From assembly GCA_036507955.1 (NCBI GenBank), contig DATCIH010000034.1:1-50078 (forward strand): a DNA stretch of 50,078 nucleotides, in the 5' to 3' direction. Source of the stretch: DATCIH01 sp036507955. GTDB lineage: Bacteria; Bacillota; Clostridia; Clostridiales; Clostridiaceae. The notes below the pieces were generated by a model. That model was not told where the DNA came from and searched no databases. It worked only from the letters and a program-made list of their open reading frames with translations. Both the position numbers and the translations under genes were made by a program. Positions 33,032-41,966 of this stretch are shown here, piece after piece (position 1 is the first letter of the stretch; the number at the start of each line of letters is the position of its first letter).

Positions 33032-35265
33032 GAGTATCAGATGATGTGAAAAGTATAGTCTTGAGAGCTTATGCAGAAGCAAGAGCTAATGAGGATGAAT
33101 TTGTGTCGCCCGAGCATTTGCTTTATGGAGCAATGTTTCATGAAAGAGTATCCGAGGCAATAACAAACTGCGGAGGTAATATAGAAGAGCTAAAATTAAA
33201 ACTAAAAGGTTACATAAAGGAATATATAAATAAAAGCACAGATAAGCAGCCACAAGAAAGTGTTGGTTTTCAACAGATAATAATAAACGCTAGTAAGCAG
33301 GTTCTAAGTAGTGGCAAAGAGTTAATTGGTGTAGAACATATTATATCAGCAATTTTCGATCTTGAAGAAAGCTATGCTAATTATTACTTAAGAGAGCAAG
33401 GGATAAATAAAAGAGATATATTATTGCAGTTATCTCAGATTACAGAAAGTGAAGTAGAGGCAAAAGGTGAGATGCAAAAGTACTATAGTAAGTTCACACA
33501 AAACCTGACTATGCTTGCACTAGAAGAAAATCAATATAGAGATCCTCTAATTGGACGAGAGGCTATACTTGAAAGGACCATTCAAGTGCTATGCAGAAGA
33601 AACAAAAACAATCCCATTCACATAGGTGAGCCAGGGGTAGGTAAAACTGCCATAACGCTAGGACTAGCAAAGCTTATAGCAGAAGGAAGAGTCCCAGAGA
33701 AATTAAAAAATGCTGAAATATTTTCCTTGGATATTGCCTCGGTGCTAGCAGGAACCAAATACAGAGGTGATTTTGAAGAAAGATTAAAGAAAATTTTAGA
33801 GGAGCTTAAGGACCTAGAAAATCCTATTGTTTATATAGATGAAATTCATAATCTAGTTGGAGCAGGAGCCTTAAGCGGAGGCACCCTTGATGCTTCTAAC
33901 CTTTTAAAACCATACCTTCTTGAGGGACGGATAAGATTTATAGGATCTACAACCTTTGAGGATTACAAAAAGCATTTTGAAAAGGATAAGGGTCTTAGTC
34001 GAAGATTTCAGACCATAGAGGTGAAGGAACCAACACTTCAGGAAACAATTCAAATACTTCAAGGCCTAAAGAAAAATTACGAGAGCTTCCATGAGGTGAT
34101 CTATACCAAGGAGGCCATTGAAAGTGCAGTTATACTAAGTGATAAATATATGAACGACAGGTTCCTCCCAGATAAAGCTATAGACATTATAGATGAAGCA
34201 GGGGCCTACATGGCTATAAAAGTAAAAGAAGGAGCAACTGATGCAATTATTATTGGAGATATGCTGCCATTTGCAGACGCTCCAGTGGTAGATGAAAGAA
34301 TAATAGAAGAGATTATAGCTAAGGTATGTAACATTCCAAGGAAGACAGTGGAACATAAGGAAATAGATTCCCTTAAAAGACTGGAGATCGTGCTTAAAGA
34401 AAATATTTTTGGGCAAGACACTGCGATTAAAGAGGTGGCAAGCTGCATCAAGCTCTCAAGAGCTGGTCTTAAGGATGAGAACAAGCCAGTTGGGACTATG
34501 CTATTTGTGGGGCCTACAGGAGTTGGTAAAACTGAAATTGCAAAAACCCTTGCAAAAACCCTAGGGGTGGACATTATAAGGTTTGATATGAGCGAATATG
34601 GAGAAAAACATGCTGCATCAAAGCTAATAGGGGCTCCTCCAGGTTATGTGGGCTATGAGGAAGGTGGTATGTTAATAGATGCTATAAGAAAGAAACCTCA
34701 CAGCGTGCTCCTGTTAGATGAAATAGAAAAGGCCCATCAAGACATCTTAAATGTGCTACTTCAGGTGATGGATTATGCAACTCTTACGGATAGTCAAGGA
34801 AGGAAAGCTGACTTTAGAAATGTTATTATAATCATGACTTCAAATGCGGGGTCTAAAAATGTAGGCAAAAGGATGGTAGGCTTTGGAGAAAGGGAGATAG
34901 AAGAAGAGGCCATAATAGAAGAGGTAAAAAGAATATTTTCACCTGAGTTTAGAAATAGACTAGACAGAGTAGTAGTCTTTAACCATATAGATAGCCAGAT
35001 GGCCAAAGATATTGCGAAAAAAGAACTGACGACTTTTAAGGAAAAGCTGACAAGTAAAAAAGTGAAGATGGAATTTACTGACGCATGTTTAGAATATCTA
35101 GCAAAAAAAGGCACCTCCAGAGAATTTGGTGCCAGGGAGATAATAAGAATAATTAATTCAGAGCTTAAAACACTCCTTGTGGATGAAATTTTATTTGGCA
35201 AATTAAGAGAGGGTGGAAGCTGCAGCATAGATATAGAAGAAGACAAATTCCTGGTAAGATTTTGA
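33028..35265 (+). CDS. clpA: ATP-dependent Clp protease ATPase subunit ClpA
   Basis: 745 residues. Clp N domain (about 1-145) with EFVSPEHLLYGAM, first AAA+ with Walker A GEPGVGKTAI (Lys about 205) and Walker B VYIDEIHNLVG, second AAA+ with Walker A GPTGVGKTEIAK (Lys about 500) and LLLDEIEKAH, then the C-terminal small domain. The short middle region without a ClpB/ClpC-type coiled coil, together with the clpS partner, identifies ClpA. It unfolds substrates for ClpP, which is not in the window. ATGA overlap with clpS. The stop is only 16 nt from the convergent gene's stop, and no terminator was seen between them. Confidence 0.93.
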   Translation: MRVSDDVKSIVLRAYAEARANEDEFVSPEHLLYGAMFHERVSEAITNCGGNIEELKLKLKGYIKEYINKSTDKQPQESVGFQQIIINASKQVLSSGKELIGVEHIISAIFDLEESYANYYLREQGINKRDILLQLSQITESEVEAKGEMQKYYSKFTQNLTMLALEENQYRDPLIGREAILERTIQVLCRRNKNNPIHIGEPGVGKTAITLGLAKLIAEGRVPEKLKNAEIFSLDIASVLAGTKYRGDFEERLKKILEELKDLENPIVYIDEIHNLVGAGALSGGTLDASNLLKPYLLEGRIRFIGSTTFEDYKKHFEKDKGLSRRFQTIEVKEPTLQETIQILQGLKKNYESFHEVIYTKEAIESAVILSDKYMNDRFLPDKAIDIIDEAGAYMAIKVKEGATDAIIIGDMLPFADAPVVDERIIEEIIAKVCNIPRKTVEHKEIDSLKRLEIVLKENIFGQDTAIKEVASCIKLSRAGLKDENKPVGTMLFVGPTGVGKTEIAKTLAKTLGVDIIRFDMSEYGEKHAASKLIGAPPGYVGYEEGGMLIDAIRKKPHSVLLLDEIEKAHQDILNVLLQVMDYATLTDSQGRKADFRNVIIIMTSNAGSKNVGKRMVGFGEREIEEEAIIEEVKRIFSPEFRNRLDRVVVFNHIDSQMAKDIAKKELTTFKEKLTSKKVKMEFTDACLEYLAKKGTSREFGAREIIRIINSELKTLLVDEILFGKLREGGSCSIDIEEDKFLVRF

Positions 35266-35281
35266 TTCCCTTTATCCTTGA

Positions 35282-36376
35282 TTAAGACTTATCCTTGGCC
35301 TTTGGCTTAACCGCCGAAGGGCTATGGCCTTTTAATATATATTGGCTACAATTATTATATTGAAGTACTAGTAAATCCATCATTTCCTGTAGCTGCGATA
35401 GATCTCTGAAATCATAACCAGCTCTTAAGGTCTTTAAGGTAGTATTAAAATCCACTCCATTTTTGAAATCATCAATGAGACAATCTATTTCTTCGGTGGT
35501 TTCCTCAGCAGTTATGTCAAAATTGTCAAGGATAAAGCTGTAAAGCTTTTTATCGAATTGGTTCCAAGGGGTCTGGTAACCCTCCTTACCTGCAACAAGG
35601 ACATCCTTTAAGGTAAGGGGTAAATACGCAATAGAGGACCTTTTGGTTTGCTCTTCTATAATCTTTTCAGGATCTAAAACCTCAGGACTAAAGCAAAAAT
35701 CATTTCCAAGCTCGTTAGCCCTAGCTATATTTCTATATATAATTTGCGCTAAATTTGTAGAATCAATTTTAAGATTTAGGAAGTTTACCACCATATTAAT
35801 TAACGTATCCGTATCTAAGGCGCCATAATAAAACAATATTCCCCGGGAAATGCTACAAATTTTATCACTAAGTTTAATTGCACTAATTATTTCAAAATCG
35901 TTAATTAAGTTTTTTATATCTTCCAAGGTATCTGATGGAATAACAAAACACATGTCAAATTCTTCTTTACTAGCAGGGAAAATCAACCCTATCTCGTATA
36001 GCTCCATAAGCTTTAAGGAAAGAACTTCATTCTCCTTAATTAAGCCTGCATTTAAAGCAGCCTTTTTCATTATATTATAAGAAAGCATGTCAAGTTCCAT
36101 GAAGATCTCTTTAAGGTGCTCTTTTAATTCGTTTTCTAAAACCTTTGAAAGCTCTGCTTTTTTAAGGGTGCTCACCCCTTCCAGCATGAGGATTCTCCTC
36201 AAATCATCTAAAAATTTTTTATTTTGTCTATTTAACATTCCTAGTAGAGTGGTGTCCTCAGTAAGAGAAGTAAAAAGCTTAACTTTTCTTTTGGCTGCAC
36301 TCACTTCCATATCAAGCTTTAATTTTGTCAAAGTTTCCAGCAATACTTCTGCTTCTGTTCTATCTATCTTAATCAC
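35282..36376 (-). CDS. Hypothetical helical protein with SEC-C-like tail sequence
   Basis: 364 residues, acidic, predicted almost wholly helical, with no signal or membrane segment. The N-terminal third is charged and Leu-rich (coiled-coil-like; KKAELSKVLENELKEHLKEI). The C-terminus has LQYNNCSQYILKGHSPSAV, similar to the NNT-x-W-x3-GHTP motif that often precedes SEC-C zinc motifs, but the SEC-C cysteines themselves are absent and the protein ends in KPKAKDKS. I do not recognise a family. Transcribed toward clpA with 16 nt between stops. Confidence 0.65.
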   Translation of the reverse strand: MIKIDRTEAEVLLETLTKLKLDMEVSAAKRKVKLFTSLTEDTTLLGMLNRQNKKFLDDLRRILMLEGVSTLKKAELSKVLENELKEHLKEIFMELDMLSYNIMKKAALNAGLIKENEVLSLKLMELYEIGLIFPASKEEFDMCFVIPSDTLEDIKNLINDFEIISAIKLSDKICSISRGILFYYGALDTDTLINMVVNFLNLKIDSTNLAQIIYRNIARANELGNDFCFSPEVLDPEKIIEEQTKRSSIAYLPLTLKDVLVAGKEGYQTPWNQFDKKLYSFILDNFDITAEETTEEIDCLIDDFKNGVDFNTTLKTLRAGYDFRDLSQLQEMMDLLVLQYNNCSQYILKGHSPSAVKPKAKDKS

Positions 36377-36573
36377 CCACTTAATATAGTATCATTTAAA
36401 ATTATTATATCAGAAATTTTATAAATAAGATGTAAAAATCTGTTACAGAGTATAAATATTAATTGGAAAATTTCATTCCACGTATACTTTGCTATATAAG
36501 ATAAATATGAAGGATTATCGATAATTATGTAGAATATTAAATATAAAATCCTTGAATATGGGAAGTGGATAAA

Positions 36574-37566
36574 ATGGAAGGCTCAAAATCAAGATCTAGA
36601 TTGCTTAACTTATTAGATATATTATATAAAAAATCTGATGAGGATAATACCTTGACTATGGGGAGTATCATCGAAGAATTAGAAAAACAGGGCATAACTG
36701 CTGAAAGAAAAGCTGTTTACAAAGATATAAAGGAACTTATGGATTTCGGATATGATATATCTACCTTTGAAGAAAACAGGAAAGGCTATTTTATGCGCTC
36801 TAGAGAGTTTGACGAAACAGAAATAAGATTTCTTATGGACGCTATATTGTCCTCTAGATGTCTCACCACAAAGAAATCAAAGGATTTGTCCCAGAAGCTT
36901 CTCCATCTTACCAGTGAAAGCTCAGCGTCTAGGCTTAAAAATAGGGTAACCTTTGAAGGTAGAATTAAATGCCACAATGAAGAATTTTATTATAATATAG
37001 ATAAAATTAATAGGGCCATAAGCGAGAATAAAAAGATAACCTATCAATACTATGAATATGATTTTGACAAAAATCTAGTATTAAAGATGGAGGGCTATAT
37101 ATATACAATAAACCCTTATGATCTATGCTGGAATGAGGATTTTTACTATCTAATAGGAAGCCATGATAAGTATGATAATCTTTCTAATTATAGGGTAGAT
37201 AGGATGCATGATATAAAAATAATTGACGAAAAAAGAAAGGAAATCTACAAGGTATCCGGCTATGATAGTGGACTTAATCTGGTGGAGTATATAAGGCGCA
37301 GTTTTAAAATGTTTTCTGGAGACAAAACTAAGGTGGAAATTAAGTTCTCTAGAGATTTACTAAATACCATAATCGATAGGATGGGAGTAGATGTAACTAT
37401 CCGAAAGCTTGGAGGAACACATTTTAAATTGAGTGCAGATGTAAATATTGGTGAGGGTTTCCTTGCCTGGATTCTTGGTTTTGGTACAAAAGCAGAGGTA
37501 TTGTATCCTGATTTCCTTCGAGAAACCATCAAGGAGAAAATTGAAGAGCTAAGGGAATTATACTAA
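36574..37566 (+). CDS. WYL-domain transcriptional regulator
   Basis: ATG 36574 (MEGSKSRSRLLN) is preferred, with GGAAGTGG upstream. 330 residues. N-terminal helix-turn-helix (about 10-65: GSIIEELEKQGITAERKAVYKDIKELM), then the WYL domain (about 145-220: ITYQYYEYDFD, INPYDLCWNEDFYYLIGSHD, NYRVDRMHDI) and the WCX-like C-terminal extension (about 245-330). WYL regulators sense nucleic acid or small ligands; those in defence islands respond to infection, but no defence gene is nearby. Its stop codon overlaps the stop of the convergent membrane protein gene (CTAA). Confidence 0.88.
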   Translation: MEGSKSRSRLLNLLDILYKKSDEDNTLTMGSIIEELEKQGITAERKAVYKDIKELMDFGYDISTFEENRKGYFMRSREFDETEIRFLMDAILSSRCLTTKKSKDLSQKLLHLTSESSASRLKNRVTFEGRIKCHNEEFYYNIDKINRAISENKKITYQYYEYDFDKNLVLKMEGYIYTINPYDLCWNEDFYYLIGSHDKYDNLSNYRVDRMHDIKIIDEKRKEIYKVSGYDSGLNLVEYIRRSFKMFSGDKTKVEIKFSRDLLNTIIDRMGVDVTIRKLGGTHFKLSADVNIGEGFLAWILGFGTKAEVLYPDFLRETIKEKIEELRELY

Positions 37567-38027
37567 ATAGATATAATTTTCCTTCTTTTTCCAATATAGT
37601 AAATTGAAATTATTATTAAACAAGTAAATATAAGAGATGGAAGTGTCCATATAAGTTTTAATTCAAGATTATTCATTATATATTTTATATCAAGCTTTAA
37701 AACGTATTGTATTAAAATCATATTTAAAAATTCACTAATAAATTCTATCACCATAACTGCCATGCAAACAGATACAGCAGTTTTAAAAGTCATCTTACTT
37801 ATTAAGATACTTAAAACAATCATTAAGATTATACTTAAGATGGAATTAATACCTAAACTTATTGGTAACAATCGTATAAAATATCCCGCTATTCCAAGTG
37901 TTAATCCAGATATAAACCATCTTTTAGAATTAAACTTGGTTTTGGATAATATGTATGTAGCCCATATAAATATAAAAGCCTCAGGTATACCACGTAAAAG
38001 CATTTCTAATAGTGTTAATTTAATCAT
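37563..38027 (-). CDS. Small membrane protein beside a sensor kinase
   Basis: 154 residues, five predicted membrane segments. It resembles the membrane sensing part of AgrC/CitB-like kinases without the kinase domain (GIPEAFIFIWATYILSK, RLLPISLGINSILSII, EFISEFLNMILIQYVL). AGGAG is 9 nt before the ATG on the minus strand. It begins 22 nt after the sensor kinase stop, so the two are probably co-transcribed and it may be an accessory input subunit. Function is inferred from position and topology only. Confidence 0.65.
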   Translation of the reverse strand: MIKLTLLEMLLRGIPEAFIFIWATYILSKTKFNSKRWFISGLTLGIAGYFIRLLPISLGINSILSIILMIVLSILISKMTFKTAVSVCMAVMVIEFISEFLNMILIQYVLKLDIKYIMNNLELKLIWTLPSLIFTCLIIISIYYIGKRRKIISI

Positions 38028-38049
38028 GTAAATATCTCCTATATTTTCA

Positions 38050-39876
38050 TTATAGGTCGGCTAATTCTCTGTCAACTTTTTCTGATATATCATCCTCAAT
38101 CTCATTGTCGGTAAAAATATTGCTTTCAATTATGCCCGTAGGGAGTGTAATGATAAATTCACTTCCAATACCTAATTCACTTTTAAGTTCAATCTTACCT
38201 CCGTGAAGTTCTATAAAGGATTTTACTATAGATAAACCAATGCCTGTTCCTTCAGAATTCCTTTTAAAAGATTTATCAACTTGTCCAAATCTCTCAAATA
38301 TGTGATTTTTTTTATCCTCGGGTATGCCTATGCCTGTATCTCTAACAGAAATAATAATTTCAGCATTTTCATCAACGGCTGCTACATTTACGTATATGAA
38401 ACCTCCTTCATTAGTAAATTTTAAACAATTTGAAAATAAATTTAAAAATACTCTTTCTATCTTTTCTGTATCAAAGGCGATTACCTTTTCTTCTACATTA
38501 GTATCAAAAATGGTTGTTACCTTTCTTATTTCAGCATAAGGAACTATTGACGTCGTAATACCCTCTAGGACACCAACAATATCTCCCTTTTGCATATGAG
38601 GGATAATGAACCCTGCGTCATATTTATTTATATCTAATAAATTGTTAATTAGCCTCAATAATCTGTTGCAATTTTGCTTCATTACTGCAAGGTATTCTTT
38701 CTTCTTTTTAGTGATTTCGGGATCAAAATTATCATTATATAGGTTTAATAACTGTAAGGATGAAAACAAAACACATAAGGGGGTTTTTAATTCATGAGAT
38801 ATATTAGAAAAAAAATCGGTTGCAAGTTTGCCATATTCAATTGATTGATTTAATAGCTCAAGGTTTTCTACTGCATCTCTTCTGAGCTTCTGCAGCTGAA
38901 TTATGGGCTTAACGTCTCTAAATATTGTTAATATAGCAGCTTCGTTTTGGTACAAATAATAAGTAGAGGTGTTTCTAACATTAGATTTAACGCCTTTACT
39001 GTCTATCATTATTTCTTCAAAAGATATTTCAAGTTCCCTCTTTTTCAATATATCTATATATGCACTATTTATACTATCGGTATCATTTTTATCTTCATAC
39101 TCAAAAATCAATTTTCCTGCTATCTCTTTTGCAGTAACTCCTAATAGTTTCAAAGCATTTTTATTTGCATACATTATCCCCTTATTACCATTATGAATCA
39201 ATATTGCATCGGAGAAGTTATCAATTAATAAGTTACTAAGAGAATCATTTTTCAATAATTGGGTTTCAATGTGTTTATGTTCTTCTAATTGTTCCTTCAT
39301 TTCTAATTCCAATAGCCTTCTTCTGTCCTTTTCGATTTGAGCATATTGTCCTAAAACCAACGCTATAATCAGAAAAAGCGATACTATTATTAAATCATTT
39401 TCGAAATAAACATTTACAGCCATCTTAGGTGTATAAATTAAATCTATAGACAATACAATAAAAGAAGATACCGTAGCAATAATTAAGCCTTGCCTTTTGT
39501 TTAATCCTAAAGTTGTTGAAATAATTGTGAATATAAACAGATATTTATATTCACTTGTATTTGAGTTAGAGGAAATAATTAATATTGTTAAAATCGCTAT
39601 AAATAAATAATTTTCTATTGTTTGATAAATAATTCTATGTGGAGACTCCCAAATCTTAAGATATAAATATGCCCAAAGTAAATAAATGATAGCAAATGCT
39701 AAAATTACTATAAGAATAAAGATATAGGTCATTTTATTAAAGGACTCAAAGGGATTTGAATTTTTCTCTATAATCGGGGTTATTATTATTAGTGAAATAA
39801 AAGCCAAGGTCATTAACTTTATAATTGAAACAAGGTCATATATGCTTTTATCGATATTGTTACTTTTATCATTCAT
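38050..39876 (-). CDS. Sensor histidine kinase with PAS domain, no adjacent response regulator
   Basis: ATG 39876 (MNDKSNNIDKSI) has AAAGGT 8 nt upstream; the ATG at 39924 has none. About 608 residues. Six or seven membrane segments (about 15-185), a short coiled coil (LLELEMKEQLEEHKHIETQL), PAS (about 212-320), HisKA with phospho-acceptor His about 361 in FFSNISHELKTPL, and HATPase_c: NLFSNCLKFTNEGG (N box), VRDTGIGIPEDKK (G1), FERFGQVDKSF, GTGIGLSIVKSFIELHGG (G2). No response regulator is adjacent. In clostridia, orphan kinases of this kind can phosphorylate Spo0A directly, so a sporulation role is possible. Confidence 0.88.
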   Translation of the reverse strand: MNDKSNNIDKSIYDLVSIIKLMTLAFISLIIITPIIEKNSNPFESFNKMTYIFILIVILAFAIIYLLWAYLYLKIWESPHRIIYQTIENYLFIAILTILIISSNSNTSEYKYLFIFTIISTTLGLNKRQGLIIATVSSFIVLSIDLIYTPKMAVNVYFENDLIIVSLFLIIALVLGQYAQIEKDRRRLLELEMKEQLEEHKHIETQLLKNDSLSNLLIDNFSDAILIHNGNKGIMYANKNALKLLGVTAKEIAGKLIFEYEDKNDTDSINSAYIDILKKRELEISFEEIMIDSKGVKSNVRNTSTYYLYQNEAAILTIFRDVKPIIQLQKLRRDAVENLELLNQSIEYGKLATDFFSNISHELKTPLCVLFSSLQLLNLYNDNFDPEITKKKKEYLAVMKQNCNRLLRLINNLLDINKYDAGFIIPHMQKGDIVGVLEGITTSIVPYAEIRKVTTIFDTNVEEKVIAFDTEKIERVFLNLFSNCLKFTNEGGFIYVNVAAVDENAEIIISVRDTGIGIPEDKKNHIFERFGQVDKSFKRNSEGTGIGLSIVKSFIELHGGKIELKSELGIGSEFIITLPTGIIESNIFTDNEIEDDISEKVDRELADL

Positions 39877-39980
39877 CCGAGTATACCTTTCATATAAATT
39901 GCATAATTCGACATGATAAACCATTTAATGATATAACTATACTTATATTTTCGTATAAAAGCAATTAATATTTAAACAAA

Positions 39981-40340
39981 TCAAACCTTCTCCCAGGGCA
40001 TAACATTATAAGGTACATAATCCTTAGAGTTAACTGCAGAATTCCACACATAAATATGAGCTTTAGTAATTTTACCTTCATGATAAAGCTTTACATATTT
40101 TCGACTATATAAGCTTCCCTCCCTTTCGAGTTTGTCTATCTTTTTTAAAGTTTTACTGCTTATTTTGTAGAGTTCACCCTTAACCATAGCTCCAGTCTTT
40201 TCTTTAATTCCTGGAAAGGTTCTAACACTATATAAACCATAGTTTATGAGTTTACCATCTCCTATGTATTTTTCCTTTTCAATAAAATTATGATTCCACA
40301 TACCCTTCATTAATGTTCCATAAACAAATAAATTTTCCAT
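39981..40340 (-). CDS. Gamma-glutamylcyclotransferase-like protein (AIG2/GGCT fold)
   Basis: Start at ATG 40340 (MENLFVYGTLMKG) after GGAGG; the longer frame to 40397 is AT-rich leader sequence. 119 residues. The substrate loop YGTLMKGMWNH and the segment KIDKLEREGSLYSRKYVKL, which holds the conserved Glu and Tyr, fit the GGCT-like family. Bacterial members may act on gamma-glutamyl amines or peptides; the substrate here is unknown. Transcribed divergently from the molybdenum cofactor operon. Confidence 0.82.
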   Translation of the reverse strand: MENLFVYGTLMKGMWNHNFIEKEKYIGDGKLINYGLYSVRTFPGIKEKTGAMVKGELYKISSKTLKKIDKLEREGSLYSRKYVKLYHEGKITKAHIYVWNSAVNSKDYVPYNVMPWEKV

Positions 40341-40403
40341 AACATTTCCTCCAATATTTTTTATGTTTTTGTATTTTCTATATTTTAATAATAACAATAT
40401 GAC

Positions 40404-40421
40404 TGTACCATTTTTGGTACA
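40404..40421. promoter_or_regulatory. 18-bp palindrome, candidate operator
   Basis: TGTACCA (40404-40410), four T, TGGTACA (40415-40421), a perfect inverted repeat. It lies between the GGCT-like gene and the molybdenum operon, about 85 nt before moaB. Suitable as a repressor site or a small hairpin; no cognate regulator is identified. Confidence 0.45.
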
Positions 40422-40506
40422 TGTGTTAAACAGAAGTCTAGGCTAATATATACCAACATATAATTAGTAATAGGCTATTAAAATATCTATATAAGGATTG
40501 AAGAGA

Positions 40507-41007
40507 ATGATTAAAACTGCAATATTGACTATAAGTGATAAGGGCGCTAGGGGGGAAAGATTGGATGGGACAGGTCCGGCTCTAAGTGAGGAGCTAGAGG
40601 CTAAAGGGTATGATGTAAGTTATTATAAAATGATTCCTGATGAAATAAAAGAAATAGAGAGGGAACTCGTTTATCTATGTGATGAGCTTGAGGTGGATTT
40701 AGTTTTAACAAATGGAGGAACAGGCTTTTCGGAAAGGGATGTTACTCCAGAGGCGACTTATAACATAATAGAAAAATATGTACCTGGTATTGGAGAGTTA
40801 ATGAGGCTTAAAGCATTTGCTATAACTCCAAAGGCTATGCTTTCAAGGGCTATCGCAGGAATTCGAAGAAAAACTCTAATAATTAACCTTCCTGGAAGTC
40901 CAAAAGGTGCTGTAGAAAACTTGCAGTTTATATTATCCATAATTCCACATGGCCTTAGTATACTTAAGGGGGAAGCAAGTGAATGTGCCCGGGAGGAAGA
41001 ACCATGA
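40507..41007 (+). CDS. moaB: Molybdopterin adenylyltransferase family protein (MoaB/Mog)
   Basis: ATG 40507 (MIKTAILTISDKGARGE) is preferred over the TTG at 40498. 166 residues. MoCF-biosynthesis fold: LTISDKGARGERLDGTGP, LVLTNGGTGFSERDVTPEAT, IGELMRLKAFAITPKAMLSRAIAG, and LIINLPGSPKGAVENL. These adenylate molybdopterin before metal insertion (Mog role) or are the MoaB paralogue; sequence alone does not separate them well. First gene of a seven-gene operon; its TGA overlaps the moaA ATG. Confidence 0.88.
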   Translation: MIKTAILTISDKGARGERLDGTGPALSEELEAKGYDVSYYKMIPDEIKEIERELVYLCDELEVDLVLTNGGTGFSERDVTPEATYNIIEKYVPGIGELMRLKAFAITPKAMLSRAIAGIRRKTLIINLPGSPKGAVENLQFILSIIPHGLSILKGEASECAREEEP

Positions 41008-41963
41008 GGGATAAATATGGCAGAAACATTAATTATTTGAGAATATCTGTTACCGACAGATGTAATTTAAGGTGTATATATTGCATGCCAAAACAGGGTA
41101 TCAAAAGTATGAGATCTATTGATACTCTTCGCTTTGAAGATATTTTAAAAATAGTGAGGGTAGCAGCTAAGCTTGGAATAAAAAAGATTAGATTCACAGG
41201 TGGGGAACCCTTAGTAATGAAAGACATTGAAAGGCTAATTTATGAAACCTCAAGAATACCTGGAATAGAAGATATTGGAATCACCACAAATGGAATTTTA
41301 CTTAGCGATATGGCAGAAGAATTAAAAAAAGCTGGGCTTAGAAGGGTTAATATTAGCCTTGATACTTTAAATAAAGAATGCTTTAAAAGCATAACCAGAA
41401 CAGGCAACCTAGATAAAGTGCTAGAGGGTATAGATAAATGCATAAAGATAGGTATAGCGCCTATAAAACTAAACACAGTTATGATGAAGGGGATTAATGA
41501 TAAGGAGTTTAAGGATTTAATTAACCTGACAAAAACTATGCCTATAGATATAAGATTTATAGAACTTATGCCTATAGGGGAGGGCACAAAATTATATGAA
41601 AGAAGTAGAATTAGTTGTATTGAAATGCTAAATATGTACCCTGAGTTAATTCCAATAGAAACGGAAAAAAGTAGTACTGCCAAGCTATATAAGCTACCAG
41701 GGGCAAGCGGAAGGGTAGGCTTTATTAGCCCCTTAAGTTGTAAATTTTGCTTAGATTGTAACAGGTTAAGACTAACCTCATACGGAACCCTTAAGCCCTG
41801 CCTTCATTCCAAGGAGGAAATAAACTTAAAGGAAATCTTAGAGGATGAGGCGTTACTTACTGATGCTATAAAAGCTGCAATTTATAACAAACCCTTTGAA
41901 CATCATATTGTGGAAGAAAATGTTAGCAGAAGTGACAAGATGATGTATCAGATAGGAGGATAG
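41004..41963 (+). CDS. moaA: GTP 3',8-cyclase MoaA (radical SAM)
   Basis: Start ATG 41004 (ATGA overlap with moaB, GGGAGGAAG upstream). 319 residues. Radical SAM cluster Cys20-x3-Cys24-x2-Cys27 (RCNLRCIYCMPKQG), FTGGEPLV, and the C-terminal second 4Fe-4S motif, C-x2-C-x13-C within FCLDCNRLRLTSYGTLKPC. It converts GTP to the 3',8-cyclo product, first step of molybdopterin synthesis, with MoaC completing cPMP. The C-terminal GG tail is reduced to IGG. Confidence 0.95.
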   Translation: MRDKYGRNINYLRISVTDRCNLRCIYCMPKQGIKSMRSIDTLRFEDILKIVRVAAKLGIKKIRFTGGEPLVMKDIERLIYETSRIPGIEDIGITTNGILLSDMAEELKKAGLRRVNISLDTLNKECFKSITRTGNLDKVLEGIDKCIKIGIAPIKLNTVMMKGINDKEFKDLINLTKTMPIDIRFIELMPIGEGTKLYERSRISCIEMLNMYPELIPIETEKSSTAKLYKLPGASGRVGFISPLSCKFCLDCNRLRLTSYGTLKPCLHSKEEINLKEILEDEALLTDAIKAAIYNKPFEHHIVEENVSRSDKMMYQIGG

Positions 41964-41966
41964 ACA

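Noticed and set aside
35643..36389. Plus-strand open frames opposite the unknown helical protein
   Set aside because: They are Ser/Phe/Leu-rich antisense shadows without ribosome sites; the minus-strand frame is long, continuous and has a sensible composition.
36574..37566. WYL regulator as a marker of a phage-defence island
   Set aside because: WYL regulators are common in such islands, but neighbouring genes are a membrane protein, a sensor kinase and an unknown helical protein, none of which resembles a known defence gene.
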